Assembly (NCBI GenBank): GCA_937969505.1
Contig: CALBWA010000013.1
Span: 1 to 64,000, forward strand
Source: an uncultured Erythrobacter sp.
GTDB taxonomy: Bacteria > Pseudomonadota > Alphaproteobacteria > Sphingomonadales > Sphingomonadaceae
Direction of reading: 5' to 3'
DNA length: 64,000 nucleotides
In this document: in pieces, positions 26,056-35,887 of the stretch
Layout: each line of letters opens with the position of its first letter
How positions within the stretch are numbered: the stretch's first letter is position 1
Translations under genes and position numbers: made by a program
The notes under the pieces: model-generated
Told to the model about the DNA's origin: nothing
Seen by the model: only the letters and a program-made list of their open reading frames with translations
The model's database searches: none

Positions 26056-27087
26056 GTGTCGCAATCCAGCTTTCCGGATCCGGAACGCCGCTTCATTCAG
26101 TCGCTTTCACCGGAAGCGCGGCGATGGAGAGCGCGGCGTGGCAAGGGAAAACGCAAACCAAAAATCAAAATTTGGCTGCTTGGTTATTTCGGGCCCGGAT
26201 CGCGCTTTTTCGAAGTGATCCGACGCACCGCGTTTGGCACCTACAATGACGGATTTATCCACGCGGGCAATCTTGCCTATCTCTCGATGTTGTCAATTTT
26301 CCCGTTCTTCATTCTCGGCGCTGCGCTGCTTTCTTTGTTAAGTGACGAGATGCAACAGTTGGCTCTGATCAGCGCGGTTCTGACCGCCATGCCGCCGACC
26401 GTTGCCAATACTATCGCCCCAGTTGCGGAGGATGTGGTCCAGGCCCGCAGCGGTTGGCTCTTGTGGGCAGGGGCGTTGGTGGCACTGTGGACAGTATCCA
26501 GCCTGATCGAAACCATTCGTGATATTTTGCGGCGCGCATACGGGACAGAGGCGACCCATGCGTTCTGGAAGTATCGATTGGGTTCAGCAGGTCTTATTCT
26601 GACGGCAGTAACCCTACTGGTGCTCTCGTTGCTCGCCCAGTTCATGTTGGCCGCCGCGCAAGAATTGATATCCAGTTACGTCCCCAATGTGAACGGGTTA
26701 ACCAATGACCTCCAATTGTCACGCATCGTTCCCGCCATTGGTCTTGCCGGGTCGTTATACTTGTTGTTCTACACTCTGACGCCGTCTCAATATCGATCGC
26801 GACGTTATCCCAAATGGCCCGGTGCACTTTTCACAAGCGCATGGTGGCTGGGCGTGACCACCGCCATGCCACCAGTGCTGCGCATCTTCTTCTCGTACAA
26901 TCTGACTTATGGCAGCTTGGCCGGTATCATGGTTGCGCTGTTCTTTTTCTGGCTGGTCGGGCTGGGAGTTGTTATTGGTGCGGAATTGAATGCGGCACTG
27001 GCCGAACATCCTGAAGAGCTTGCGCTGGAAGAGGATGAAAGCGCGTCAGATGCTGATACCGATGGCACAAAGGAGAATGCCGGATGA
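26056..27087 (+). CDS. YihY/BrkB-family inner membrane protein
   Basis: A 343-residue protein with six or more hydrophobic segments in the YihY/virulence factor BrkB pattern. It has the early block NLAYLSMLSIFPFFILGAAL, the middle GWLLWAGALVALWTVSS, and the C-terminal YGSLAGIMVALFFFWLVGLG with GAELNAALA. The start was set at a GTG at 26056, one base after the DnaJ-like stop with CGGGGT upstream; the next upstream ATG would overlap that gene by 77 bases. The acidic C-tail is typical. Despite the historical name it is not a demonstrated RNase; the role is unknown. Confidence 0.9.
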   Translation: MSQSSFPDPERRFIQSLSPEARRWRARRGKGKRKPKIKIWLLGYFGPGSRFFEVIRRTAFGTYNDGFIHAGNLAYLSMLSIFPFFILGAALLSLLSDEMQQLALISAVLTAMPPTVANTIAPVAEDVVQARSGWLLWAGALVALWTVSSLIETIRDILRRAYGTEATHAFWKYRLGSAGLILTAVTLLVLSLLAQFMLAAAQELISSYVPNVNGLTNDLQLSRIVPAIGLAGSLYLLFYTLTPSQYRSRRYPKWPGALFTSAWWLGVTTAMPPVLRIFFSYNLTYGSLAGIMVALFFFWLVGLGVVIGAELNAALAEHPEELALEEDESASDADTDGTKENAG

Positions 27088-27908
27088 CCGGTTTGATGGA
27101 GGGCAAGCGCGGGCTTATTATGGGTCTGGCCAATGACAAGTCGCTGGCCTGGGGTATTGCGCAGCAGCTTGCCGAGCATGGCGCAGAGTTGGCCTTTTCC
27201 TATCAAGGCGATGCCCTGGGAAAGCGGGTCAAACCGTTGGCCGAGCGACTAGGATCTGATTTTACCATTGATTGCGATGTATCAGATATGGATGCCCTTG
27301 ATCTCGCTTTCGAGGCCTTGAAAGAACGCTGGGGGACACTGGACTTTGTCGTGCATGCCATCGGCTATTCCGATAAATCGGAACTGCGCGGAAAGTTTGT
27401 CGACACCAGCCTCGATAATTTCCTGATGACCATGAACATTTCCGCATATTCGCTGGTGGCTGTCGCTAAACGCGCCGCAGCCATGATGCCCCCTGTGGAT
27501 GAGCATGGTAAGGGCGGCGGCTCCATAGTGACCTTGACATACTATGGCGCTGAAAAGGTCATTCCACACTACAATGTAATGGGTGTGGCTAAAGCGGCGC
27601 TGGAATCATCGGTTCAATATCTCGCTAACGATCTGGGCCCTGACAACGTTCGCGTGAATGCGATAAGCGCAGGTCCCATCAAGACTCTGGCGGCAAGCGG
27701 CATCGGGGACTTCCGCTATATTCTGAAATGGAATGAACTTAACGCGCCGCTGCGCCGCAATGTAACAATCGATGATGTGGGTGGTGCCGGCCTCTATCTT
27801 TGCTCTGACCTGTCATCAGGGGTGACAGGCGAAACCCACCATGTTGACGCCGGCTATCACCTCATCGGTATGAAGCAGGAAGACGCGCCTGATATCGCCT
27901 TAAGCTAA
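27084..27908 (+). CDS. fabI: Enoyl-[acyl-carrier-protein] reductase (NADH)
   Basis: Catalyses the last reductive step of type II fatty-acid elongation and is the target of triclosan-type inhibitors. The 274-residue SDR-fold protein shows the FabI dinucleotide-binding segment GLIMGLANDKSLAWGIAQQL and the active-site YYGAEKVIPHYNVMGVAKAA, where the catalytic Tyr and Lys are six residues apart as in true FabI. The C-terminal VTGETHHVDAGYH is also typical. The start overlaps the preceding stop in ATGA. The order DnaJ-like, BrkB-like, fabI is characteristic of sphingomonads. Confidence 0.97.
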   Translation: MTGLMEGKRGLIMGLANDKSLAWGIAQQLAEHGAELAFSYQGDALGKRVKPLAERLGSDFTIDCDVSDMDALDLAFEALKERWGTLDFVVHAIGYSDKSELRGKFVDTSLDNFLMTMNISAYSLVAVAKRAAAMMPPVDEHGKGGGSIVTLTYYGAEKVIPHYNVMGVAKAALESSVQYLANDLGPDNVRVNAISAGPIKTLAASGIGDFRYILKWNELNAPLRRNVTIDDVGGAGLYLCSDLSSGVTGETHHVDAGYHLIGMKQEDAPDIALS

Positions 27909-27924
27909 GAATTGACCGCCGCCT

Positions 27925-27950
27925 GCTAGCGATCCGAAACGGGCGCTAGC
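27925..27950. repeat. Inverted repeat between convergent fabI and the polysaccharide-locus gene
   Basis: Perfect 7-bp arms GCTAGCG/CGCTAGC around a 12-base loop. The right arm includes the stop codon of the minus-strand gene ending at 27946. No T-run follows, so this may be a weak bidirectional terminator or RNA-stabilising hairpin. Confidence 0.4.
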
Positions 27951-29259
27951 GAATCCTGATCCGGCGTATCGAGCCACGAAGGGCTGAGCGACCTGTCCAC
28001 GCCCGCGCGGTTATCGAAAGCAGCATGTACCCGCAGTTCGAAGGCAACCGCTCAACTGCAAATGTGCTCAATTGAGAATCCAGCCGTTCATTCAACACCA
28101 CCTCGGCGTTGCCGGAACATGTCAGTTGCACGCCGACATCTTCACGCAGATTGGCGGGGCGAATATCGTGGTCGACCTCGACGTCAAACCCCCTGCCAGG
28201 AACCGGCAGCATGCGCGCAGCAATGAGTCCGCCTTTACCCGGCCGGACAAAAAGTTCCAATTCGTCGCCATTGCGACTGCTTTGCGCCCGAAAACCGGGT
28301 TGGTCGATGAAGCGCCATTCGAACGGCGGATATTGCGCTGTCCAATCAAGTGTGCCCAGCGCCTCGCCAGACAAGGCGCCGGCCCCCGGAGCTTGGTCGG
28401 AAATCATTCGGTATAGCGAGGCTGCTTCTTCAACATTCCCCCGATTGGCGAGATAGACGATCAACCGACGATCAAAATCAGACTCAGCCGCATCGATCTG
28501 CGGCCGCAGTTGGGCCAGGTTCAACAATGTCGAACGTTCCCTCACCGCAAAATTCAGGAACTTGGCATGCCAAGGGGCGCTGCCGTCCAGCATATCGGCA
28601 AAAAGCGGGATCGTCTCTTGTTCCGCCAGCGCTGTGACCAGCACTGGAAAGAACTCGGCATCATATTCCGGGTGCACCCGCAAGATTTGATCGAGCGTGT
28701 TGATAGTGGACGGGTAATCGCCAGCGGCGATATGTTCCTGCAGGACCAGGCTTTGCAACGTGAGGTCGCGGCGATTGAGCTGGCTTGCCAATTCCAAAAT
28801 CTGCGAACGTTCCCGCGAGGCGGGCAAACGCATCCCCAAGATCGCATGCGCGCGAGGTACCAGCGGATCAGCTCGCGCGGCCTTCAGTGCACTGTCAGCC
28901 GCAAGTTGCGCTGCCTCTTGTCGGGCTTCTTCCGGCAACCGCACTGAGGAGGCTGGGGAAGCGCTCGTCTGTCCGGGCTGAGACGATGGCGCCGCGCCCT
29001 CCCCCGCCGCATCGCTGCCCGATCCAGTGTCCTGTTCCGCTTCTTCGATTAGTTGAGCGACGGCGGCCTGAGAGCTGGCGGTAAAAATCGCGCCGGCAAG
29101 TGCCTCGTGCGCCATACCATTGGCGGGAAACGCCGCGACAGCCACATCTGGGGCTGATCGAGTTGAAGTGCTGCTGATGGCCTGAAGCGCTAAAGCCACA
29201 GCCAAGGCAATCCCTGTGAGGGAGGCGATAATCAGCCTCGTCCAACGCAACCGACTCAT
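27946..29259 (-). CDS. Uncharacterised membrane-anchored protein of the polysaccharide locus
   Basis: A 437-residue protein I cannot place in a named family. A short cytoplasmic N-terminus is followed by one hydrophobic anchor (about residues 8-28, LIIASLTGIALAVALALQAI) and a Ser/Pro/Gln-rich linker (about 75-115). A helical TPR-like region follows (about 118-300; repeated Ala/Leu patterns such as LALQSLVLQEHIAAGDYPST). The C-terminal about 120 residues look beta-rich with an isolated Cys pair (QLTCSGNAEV, LPSNCGYML). It starts 21 bases after the Wzc-like kinase stop and is the last gene of the export operon, so a periplasmic role in polymer export or length control is inferred. Confidence 0.75.
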   Translation of the reverse strand: MSRLRWTRLIIASLTGIALAVALALQAISSTSTRSAPDVAVAAFPANGMAHEALAGAIFTASSQAAVAQLIEEAEQDTGSGSDAAGEGAAPSSQPGQTSASPASSVRLPEEARQEAAQLAADSALKAARADPLVPRAHAILGMRLPASRERSQILELASQLNRRDLTLQSLVLQEHIAAGDYPSTINTLDQILRVHPEYDAEFFPVLVTALAEQETIPLFADMLDGSAPWHAKFLNFAVRERSTLLNLAQLRPQIDAAESDFDRRLIVYLANRGNVEEAASLYRMISDQAPGAGALSGEALGTLDWTAQYPPFEWRFIDQPGFRAQSSRNGDELELFVRPGKGGLIAARMLPVPGRGFDVEVDHDIRPANLREDVGVQLTCSGNAEVVLNERLDSQLSTFAVERLPSNCGYMLLSITARAWTGRSALRGSIRRIRIR

Positions 29260-29280
29260 GAAGCGCTGTATCCGCTCATC

Positions 29281-31425
29281 CTAGCCGTTCGCCTTTTCTG
29301 GTCCATCGTCGCCATAGCCATAGCCATATCCGTAGCCATAACCATAACCGTAAGCGGCGCTATGCTCGTCCAGTTTGGTCACAATCGCACCGTAAACCTG
29401 AGCTCCGGTACGGCGCAGACGATTGACGGAAGTTTCGATCACCCGCATTTTCAATCTATCGGATTCAATAGCATAGACAACACCGTCAACCGCCCGTGAC
29501 ATTTCAATTGCGTCCGCGAGAGACAGCATGGGTGCCCCATCAACCAGAACCTGATCATAAGAACCGCGCGCTTCTTCAATCAGTTGAGCGAAACGTGGGC
29601 TTGCCAGCAATTCAACCGGATTAGGTGGTTTGTGGCCAATCGGCACATAATCAAAGCCGAATTCCTCCAGATGCATCGCTTCAGAACCAATCGGTGCATT
29701 ACTTGTAAGCAAAGACGCCAAACCGCCCTTGCCATGACCCGCAATACCCAAAGTGTCTGCCAGCTTCGAGTTGCGCAGATCGGCGTCAATCAGCAAGACC
29801 CGCTTGCCCAAATGGCTGAAGCTGGTTGCAAGAGCCGCTGCCGAAATGCTTTTGCCCTCAGCAGGAACGGAAGACGTTAGCATCAGCGCACGCGGTGCGC
29901 CTTGCGGGGTCAGGAACGTCAGATTGGTGCGGGTGGATTTGTAGGCCTCGCTCAGCTCCGACGAACGACGCAGGATTTCGTCTGCAATATCGTCTGTGCG
30001 AATCTGTGGAATCATCCCCAGCAGCGGCAAACCAAGCCTGCGCTGGACATCCTGTGGGTCGCGCAGGGTCTGGCTCATGATAACGCGCAGATAAATGATA
30101 GCGGCAGCCACCAGCGTGCTCGCCACCATGGCAATCAGCAAATTCTGCAACAGAGAGGGAGCATATGGAAATTCCGGCGGCGATGCGCGATCAATCAGTT
30201 TGATGTTGTTTTGGCCCGCACCGGAAGCCTCCAGTTCCTTGAAGCGCTGCAGTAAACCGTCATAGAGTTCGCGGTTAGTATCAACCTCGCGCTTGAGAAT
30301 ACCGTATTGAATGCCTTGACCTTGTTGGCCCAGGAACTGTCCCTTTACTCGATCAAGCTGGGCGCGCAGTTCGCGTTCACGAATGGTGGCGGCCTGCAAG
30401 GCGCCTTGCGCATCTCCAGTCAATGCCGAGCGCAGAGAGTTCACCTGAGCTTCCTTCTGGACAAGCTCTGGATAGTCAGGGCCGAAATTTGCTCGCAAAC
30501 TGGCCAATTCTGCCTCTGCAATATCCAATGCAGATTGGGTTGCATTTCGCGAACTTTGTTGCGGCACATCGCCCGAAATAACCGCCGCCTGAGCTGCGAT
30601 CCGATCCGTAACCGCCCTGGCTAGTGCATTATTCAATGCAGCAAGGTCCGTCGCAATAAGCGTTTGTGTGGCCGTGTCAGATCCGGCCACAGACCCTGCA
30701 TTATCGAGTACAAGGATTTCATTGGCATTGGCATATTCTACCAGCTCACGCTCCGAAATCGACAATTGCTCGCGCAACTCCTCGATCTGGTCGCGCAGGA
30801 AGTCGCGAGCCTCAATATTCGCACCAAATCGTTTTTCGTAATTGGCGGCAATAAACTCATCCGCCCAGAGATTGGTGAGTTCGGCAGACAGGTCTGCCGA
30901 GGGACTGGAGAAAGCAATGTCCACCAAGCTAGACTGGGTAATCGGGTCAATCTCGATATTGTCCAGCAGCAATTGCTCAATATCCTGCTGATTGAGCTCT
31001 TCTTCGTCCTCCAGCTCGAATGCTGCAATGAATTCATCGTCGCGCAGATAATTGCCTGCTTCTGCAACGCGGACTGCCATGAAGCGGGACTCGAGCAATT
31101 CATACTGAGTGTTCAGATACTGCAATTCGGAAACGCGCCCGTCGTTTTCAAGAGGGTCGATATCCGTCACATTGGCAGCCACTTGGGTGACTTCGATCCT
31201 CGCTTCGGCCCGGAACAACTGGGTCGACAGCAGCGTGACGATGACGCCAGCCAAAATTCCAAGCGCGAGAAGCCCGGCAAGCCACCATTTGATGGATCGA
31301 GCCTCGATCCAGTAGCGCTCTAGATCCAAATGCAGGCCGTCGTCGCTTTCGTAAGCTTGAGTCTCGTCAAAACTTGAGGGCCCGTGCAATTCAAGATCAC
31401 GCTGTGTCATTGGGTTCGTACTCAT
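29281..31425 (-). CDS. Wzc/ExoP-type polysaccharide co-polymerase and tyrosine autokinase
   Basis: A 714-residue inner-membrane protein controlling chain length and export. The N-terminal Wzz domain begins with TM1 (about residues 48-70, WWLAGLLALGILAGVIVTLL). A long coiled-coil periplasmic stretch follows, then TM2 (about 440-460). The cytoplasmic BY-kinase has Walker A SSVPAEGKS, Walker A' VLLIDADLRN and Walker B VLVDGAP. The C-terminus is a run of seven Tyr-Gly pairs, the autophosphorylation cluster. The start overlaps the Wza-like stop in ATGA. Phosphorylation of the tail regulates oligomer state in related systems. Confidence 0.95.
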   Translation of the reverse strand: MSTNPMTQRDLELHGPSSFDETQAYESDDGLHLDLERYWIEARSIKWWLAGLLALGILAGVIVTLLSTQLFRAEARIEVTQVAANVTDIDPLENDGRVSELQYLNTQYELLESRFMAVRVAEAGNYLRDDEFIAAFELEDEEELNQQDIEQLLLDNIEIDPITQSSLVDIAFSSPSADLSAELTNLWADEFIAANYEKRFGANIEARDFLRDQIEELREQLSISERELVEYANANEILVLDNAGSVAGSDTATQTLIATDLAALNNALARAVTDRIAAQAAVISGDVPQQSSRNATQSALDIAEAELASLRANFGPDYPELVQKEAQVNSLRSALTGDAQGALQAATIRERELRAQLDRVKGQFLGQQGQGIQYGILKREVDTNRELYDGLLQRFKELEASGAGQNNIKLIDRASPPEFPYAPSLLQNLLIAMVASTLVAAAIIYLRVIMSQTLRDPQDVQRRLGLPLLGMIPQIRTDDIADEILRRSSELSEAYKSTRTNLTFLTPQGAPRALMLTSSVPAEGKSISAAALATSFSHLGKRVLLIDADLRNSKLADTLGIAGHGKGGLASLLTSNAPIGSEAMHLEEFGFDYVPIGHKPPNPVELLASPRFAQLIEEARGSYDQVLVDGAPMLSLADAIEMSRAVDGVVYAIESDRLKMRVIETSVNRLRRTGAQVYGAIVTKLDEHSAAYGYGYGYGYGYGYGDDGPEKANG
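29311..29352 (-). repeat. Hexamer-period repeat encoding (Tyr-Gly)7 in the Wzc-like tail
   Basis: Seven consecutive 6-base units on the minus strand, mostly TATGGC/TATGGT/TACGGT/TACGGA variants, encode seven Tyr-Gly pairs. Because the unit is a multiple of three, gain or loss of units would keep the frame and change the number of phosphorylatable tyrosines. Confidence 0.9.
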
Positions 31426-32129
31426 CGTCCAAGGCGATCAATGATGATGGCCGAAGAGGACAGCAGCGGCACGAATTGCAGCAAGTTATCAATCCTGCGC
31501 CGCGTCGGCGAATCACCAACCATCACGATGTCATTGGGATACAGCTGTGGATCGGGGTAATTGCCCCTCTGAATCGCGCCGATGTTATAGGCACCGATAT
31601 AATTTTGCCCGTCAACAACCCGCATGACGAGCACATCATCGAGACGCGCATATTCGGCCAAACCACCAGCTTGATTCACCACCCTGAGGAGGGTTTGATT
31701 TCCGATCGCCGGATAAGGCCCCGGCTGGTTGACCTGGCCACCTACAGAAATCGATGGAGGAGGAAATTCCTCGGGGATCACCCTGACCTGAGGATCGCGC
31801 ACGTATCTTCCGCGCAGACCTTCTTCGATCAGGCGTGCTGCGGCACTGGGGGCCTGGCCTGCAAACTCAAGCTCTCCTACGAGAGGAAAGGTTATGCGAC
31901 TGGATTCGTCGGTAAGGAAAGTCCCGCTCAGCACTTCGGACCCGACAACCTCTATCTCGAGCTTTTCCTGTGGCCCGATCGTATAGAACACCCCTCCGCT
32001 GGGCGGTGGCAGTTCTTCGAGATCTGTCACTTCAACTTCAGCTGCGCCGCCGAATGACCTGTCTGTTGCGCACGAGGCCAGAGAGACAGCAGCGGCAACC
32101 GCCAGAATATTTTTGAAAAATGAAGACAT
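31422..32129 (-). CDS. Wza/OPX-family polysaccharide export lipoprotein
   Basis: A 235-residue outer-membrane polysaccharide exporter subunit. The signal ends in lipobox SLASC (about residues 14-19). A Poly_export domain (about 45-130, beginning FYTIGPQEKLEIEV) and a SLBB domain (about 135-215, SISVGGQVNQPGPYP then LLRVVNQAGGLAEYA) follow. It is short compared with enterobacterial Wza (about 380) and may lack part of the translocon. The ATG at 32129 was chosen because the signal peptide begins there; a further in-frame Met at 32261 lies inside the preceding gene. Confidence 0.93.
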   Translation of the reverse strand: MSSFFKNILAVAAAVSLASCATDRSFGGAAEVEVTDLEELPPPSGGVFYTIGPQEKLEIEVVGSEVLSGTFLTDESSRITFPLVGELEFAGQAPSAAARLIEEGLRGRYVRDPQVRVIPEEFPPPSISVGGQVNQPGPYPAIGNQTLLRVVNQAGGLAEYARLDDVLVMRVVDGQNYIGAYNIGAIQRGNYPDPQLYPNDIVMVGDSPTRRRIDNLLQFVPLLSSSAIIIDRLGR

Positions 32130-32188
32130 GCTACCCTTTAGACCGATCCCACGCGTCAATAACCATTTATCCGTCCACGCCAAACCCT

Positions 32189-33631
32189 TTAATTGGGTTT
32201 CGCAGCAAGACTTTCCTGTGGCTTTCCATCCTGAGCAAGCGACAACAGCAACCAAACGCAAATGGCCTGAAAGGACGGCGTCCGCAACGCATAATCCACC
32301 AATGATGAACCGGCGATAACCCCGATTGCCGCACTGTACAAAATGATCTGGGCGCTAGTTGATGAACTGTTTCGATAGAGAACCACCAAACGCCCCGCCA
32401 CCCAGGCAATCAGGGCGGCAAGCATGAGAACCGCAGGCAAACCACCCTCAATCAGCAATTGGAGCCAATCGTTGTGCGCCTGGTTGATGTAAAATGGCAT
32501 AAGCAAGGATGTGGGCTCGTAAAGGTGATAGACCTCTTCGAAGGATCCAAAACCCGTGCCCAGCAGCCAATGATTCCTGGCCATTTCCAGAAGCACTGGG
32601 AGCAGTTCCCAACGAAGATCAGCAAATGCGTTCTGATTGAAGACATCGGCAAACCCGGCAGAGCGCCCCAGCAATATAAAGGCCGCCAGGATACCGAAAA
32701 TCAAGCCGGCTCCCAATATCAGCAGAACTTGCGGATGGCTGGCGAGCCAGACTTGGGGCCAACCGTCTCGTCTTTTGCGACCCGAGCTGCGCCTTGATCG
32801 CCCAGTCGCGGCCAAGTTGGTGTGCTTGGACCCAATAGACATGTAAGCCATCATCGCCACTACAACCAAGGCTACACAACCAAGAGCTATACCTGCGCGA
32901 GATCCGCTGACCAGCACGGCCAGCAGAACACCGACAAAGACAGGCGCATAAATCAGTCGCAGCCATGCCGGCTCGACAAATTTGCGCGAGGATAAACCGA
33001 GGTAGGCGACGACCATCATGGCGATGCTCGAAAAAACGGCCGAATGGTTTTCGTTGGCAAAGATACCTACAGGCGATCCGCGATTGGTGATTGAATAAAA
33101 ATAGAGCGGGCTGGATGGTCCGCTGATAACCTGAAGAAGGCCAAGAAGCGCGTCGAGCGCCCCCAAACCTGCTATCAGCAGCAAGAGCATGCGCGCGTTA
33201 GCGCGGAGCGATAGTGCTAGCAGAAGAGCTGCTGCCGGGACGACAAGGCTGGCCAAGGCGTTCCAGCCGCGGCTAGGTACAAGTGCAATCGGCCTCCACA
33301 TCTCGCCCCCGTCAATTATAGCATCAAGCGAAGCGATAATTCCGCGATCAGGCAGAGCGTGCCAAAGAGATGGCGGCAAAGGGACAAGCTGCAGCAACAT
33401 CCAGAATGCGAACAGTGCGAAAAGGCCAATCAGAAATCTCGCTGCCTTCAAATCGGCCCGCGAAACGAAGTAAAGTGCCGGGATGAGGAGCACAGCTGAT
33501 AAAGGGCGTAATGCTGCAATTTGCGCCATATCGGGGCGCGAACTGCCCCCCAGTAATGCAATTAGGGTGCAAAATAGGCCTAGCCAAACCCAGCGCAATT
33601 TTGGTGGCGCCGCATTTATGGTGTTGCTCAT
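32189..33631 (-). CDS. O-antigen ligase / Wzy-type membrane protein (first)
   Basis: A 480-residue polytopic protein with at least ten hydrophobic segments and the O-antigen ligase (Wzy_C/PF04932-type) periplasmic loop. The loop motif FGSFEEVYHLYEP and the later QAHNDWLQLLIEGG contain the conserved His. GGGAGGGG lies 8 bases before the ATG at 33631, which decides the start. It precedes the wza- and wzc-like genes on the same strand. Since a second similar protein is encoded at 38704-40059, one may polymerise and the other ligate or modify; which is which cannot be told. Confidence 0.88.
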   Translation of the reverse strand: MSNTINAAPPKLRWVWLGLFCTLIALLGGSSRPDMAQIAALRPLSAVLLIPALYFVSRADLKAARFLIGLFALFAFWMLLQLVPLPPSLWHALPDRGIIASLDAIIDGGEMWRPIALVPSRGWNALASLVVPAAALLLALSLRANARMLLLLIAGLGALDALLGLLQVISGPSSPLYFYSITNRGSPVGIFANENHSAVFSSIAMMVVAYLGLSSRKFVEPAWLRLIYAPVFVGVLLAVLVSGSRAGIALGCVALVVVAMMAYMSIGSKHTNLAATGRSRRSSGRKRRDGWPQVWLASHPQVLLILGAGLIFGILAAFILLGRSAGFADVFNQNAFADLRWELLPVLLEMARNHWLLGTGFGSFEEVYHLYEPTSLLMPFYINQAHNDWLQLLIEGGLPAVLMLAALIAWVAGRLVVLYRNSSSTSAQIILYSAAIGVIAGSSLVDYALRTPSFQAICVWLLLSLAQDGKPQESLAAKPN

Positions 33632-33784
33632 CTTCACCCCTCCCGAAGCGGCCTCGCACAAAAATCCCTACGAGCAAAAGCGTTCGATGCCGCTCTAGAA
33701 ACTTCGCACCGCCTCAGCAAGATGGCATTGTTTGATCACAAGCACTTTAACACTTTGGCCTCCCAATCGGTTAGGCCAGTATGG

Positions 33785-34753
33785 CTATGTTCTGGCCGCT
33801 GCGTAATTGGCGAGAAAACAGCGATAAGTATCCTCGATCCCTTGCTCCAACCCGATACGCGGTTGCCAGCCCATGGCTGCCAGACGGCTGACATCCATCA
33901 ACTTGCGCATCGTGCCATCAGGTTTGCCCGGATCGGTTTCAATTGCACCCGCAAAACCGGTGATTCCGGCAACAAGCTGCGCAAGCTCAAGGATCGAGAT
34001 ATCCTCGCCGGAGCCAACATTGATATGGCTGAGCATTGGCTGGGTGTTTTGCGCATAATCGTTGTGCGGCAAATCGAGCACAAACAGCGAGGCTGCGGCC
34101 ATGTCATCGACATGCAAGAACTCGCGCCGGGGCGTGCCTGTTCCCCAGATAACCACTTTGTCGAGGCCTTGCTGTGCCGCCTCGTGGAATCGCCGGATCA
34201 ACGCAGGCAGGACATGGCTGTTCTCAGGATGGAAATTGTCGCCTGGCCCATACAGATTGGTCGGCATAACGGAACGATAATCGGTACCGTATTGCCGATT
34301 GTAGCTTTCGCACAACTTGATGCCGGCAATCTTCGCGATCGCGTAAGGCTCGTTGGTGGGTTCCAGCACTCCGGTCAGCAAAGCCTCTTCAGCCATGGGC
34401 TGAGCGGCCTGTTTGGGATAGATGCAGGATGATCCCAGAAAAAGCAGATGCTGCACTCCGCCTGCATGAGCCTGATGGATGACATTGTTCTGCATCATCA
34501 GATTTTCGTAAATGAATTCAGCCGGGTAGGTGTTGTTGGCGTGAATACCGCCGACTTTTGCTGCTGCCAGAATTACCGCATCGAGTGGCTCAGAGCGGAA
34601 AAACTCTCGCACTGCAGCCTGATCCGTGAGATCAAGCTCTGAATGGGTGCGAGTAACGAGTTCGATTGCCTCCCCCTGATCACGGCGCTGTTGCAACTGG
34701 CGCATGATAGCGCCCCCCACCATGCCGCGATGGCCTGCGATGAAGATTTTCAT
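33785..34753 (-). CDS. fcl: GDP-L-fucose synthase
   Basis: Epimerase/reductase turning GDP-4-keto-6-deoxy-mannose into GDP-L-fucose with NADPH. The 322-residue SDR protein has [14 protein letters not shown] (nucleotide binding), [22 protein letters not shown] and the YAIAK catalytic Tyr-Lys pair. It lies 12 bases after gmd, so the two form a pathway unit. The 153-base gap downstream probably holds the promoter for the ligase/wza/wzc group. Confidence 0.96.
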   Translation of the reverse strand: MKIFIAGHRGMVGGAIMRQLQQRRDQGEAIELVTRTHSELDLTDQAAVREFFRSEPLDAVILAAAKVGGIHANNTYPAEFIYENLMMQNNVIHQAHAGGVQHLLFLGSSCIYPKQAAQPMAEEALLTGVLEPTNEPYAIAKIAGIKLCESYNRQYGTDYRSVMPTNLYGPGDNFHPENSHVLPALIRRFHEAAQQGLDKVVIWGTGTPRREFLHVDDMAAASLFVLDLPHNDYAQNTQPMLSHINVGSGEDISILELAQLVAGITGFAGAIETDPGKPDGTMRKLMDVSRLAAMGWQPRIGLEQGIEDTYRCFLANYAAART

Positions 34754-34765
34754 CGGCGCAAACCC

Positions 34766-35887
34766 TCAGTTTTCCGTGCTGACAGGCAAGGCAAAGCCGT
34801 GTTCCTTAAGGAAGGCGTGACGCTGCGCTTCCTTTAGGTCAGCCGCGACCATTTCAGCACACATTTCGCGGGCGGTGATTTCCGGTTCCCATCCCAGCTT
34901 CTCTCGGGCCTTGGTGGGATCGCCCAGCAAAGTCTCCACCTCGGCAGGCCGGAAATAGCGCGGGTCGATCCGAACAATCACATCACCCACCTTCAAAGCA
35001 GGCGCCCTGTCGCCAGTGATGGCAGAAACGGTTCCGATCTCTTCGATACCGTCGCCGCTGAATTCCAGTTCCACACCCAGCTCGGTCGCCGACCACCTGA
35101 TGAATTCTCGCACTGAATATTGCTTGCCGGTAGCGATGACAAAGTCATCGGCCTTGTCCTGTTGCAGCATCATCCACTGCATGCGCACATAGTCATGGGC
35201 ATGGCCCCAGTCGCGCAGGGCATCGATATTCCCCATGTACAGGCACGGCTCCAGCCCTTGGGCAATATTGGCAAGGCCGCGCGTGATTTTTCGCGTGACA
35301 AAGGTTTCGCCGCGACGCGGGCTCTCGTGATTAAAAAGGATGCCATTACAGGCATACAGATCATAAGCCTCGCGATAGTTTACTGTGATCCAGTAGGAAT
35401 AGAGCTTGGCCACGGCATAGGGTGAGCGCGGATAAAACGGCGTTGTTTCCTTTTGCGGAGTTTCCTGCACAAGGCCGTACAGTTCCGAGGTGGAGGCCTG
35501 ATAGAAACGGGCTTTTTTCTCCAAATCAAGAAACCGGATCGCTTCCAGCAGGCGCAGCGTACCCAGACCGTCGACGTCCGCTGTGTATTCTGGCGATTCA
35601 AAACTGACCGCCACATGGGATTGCGCAGCCAGATTGTAGATTTCATCAGGTTGCACATCATGAATGATACGCGTCAGATTCGATGTGTCGGTCAAATCAC
35701 CGTAATGCAGGCTCAATTTCGGATTGGGCTCATGGGGGTCCTGATAGATATGATCAATCCGCTGCGTGTTCAGCGAGGAGGCCCTGCGCTTGATCCCATG
35801 CACCTCATAGCCTTTTTCCAGCAGAAATTCGGCGAGATAGGATCCGTCCTGCCCGGTAATGCCGGTGATCAGAGCGCGTTTGGTCAT
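34766..35887 (-). CDS. gmd: GDP-mannose 4,6-dehydratase
   Basis: First step from GDP-D-mannose to GDP-L-fucose (or GDP-rhamnose). The 373 residues begin with [20 protein letters not shown] and contain the GMD-type signatures [43 protein letters not shown] and the downstream [16 protein letters not shown]. Fcl immediately downstream indicates fucose as the product. The start overlaps the stop of the upstream glycosyltransferase (ATGA). GDP-mannose pyrophosphorylase and phosphomannomutase genes are not in the window. Confidence 0.97.
   Translation of the reverse strand: MTKRALITGITGQDGSYLAEFLLEKGYEVHGIKRRASSLNTQRIDHIYQDPHEPNPKLSLHYGDLTDTSNLTRIIHDVQPDEIYNLAAQSHVAVSFESPEYTADVDGLGTLRLLEAIRFLDLEKKARFYQASTSELYGLVQETPQKETTPFYPRSPYAVAKLYSYWITVNYREAYDLYACNGILFNHESPRRGETFVTRKITRGLANIAQGLEPCLYMGNIDALRDWGHAHDYVRMQWMMLQQDKADDFVIATGKQYSVREFIRWSATELGVELEFSGDGIEEIGTVSAITGDRAPALKVGDVIVRIDPRYFRPAEVETLLGDPTKAREKLGWEPEITAREMCAEMVAADLKEAQRHAFLKEHGFALPVSTEN

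Noticed and set aside
29305..29360. Short tandem repeat that might be read as a CRISPR or satellite
   Set aside because: It is in frame, has a 6-base period, and encodes the Tyr-Gly tail of the kinase.
33632..33784. Terminator after fcl (TGGCCT/AGGCCA hairpin)
   Set aside because: The stem is only 6 bp with an 11-base loop and no T-run.
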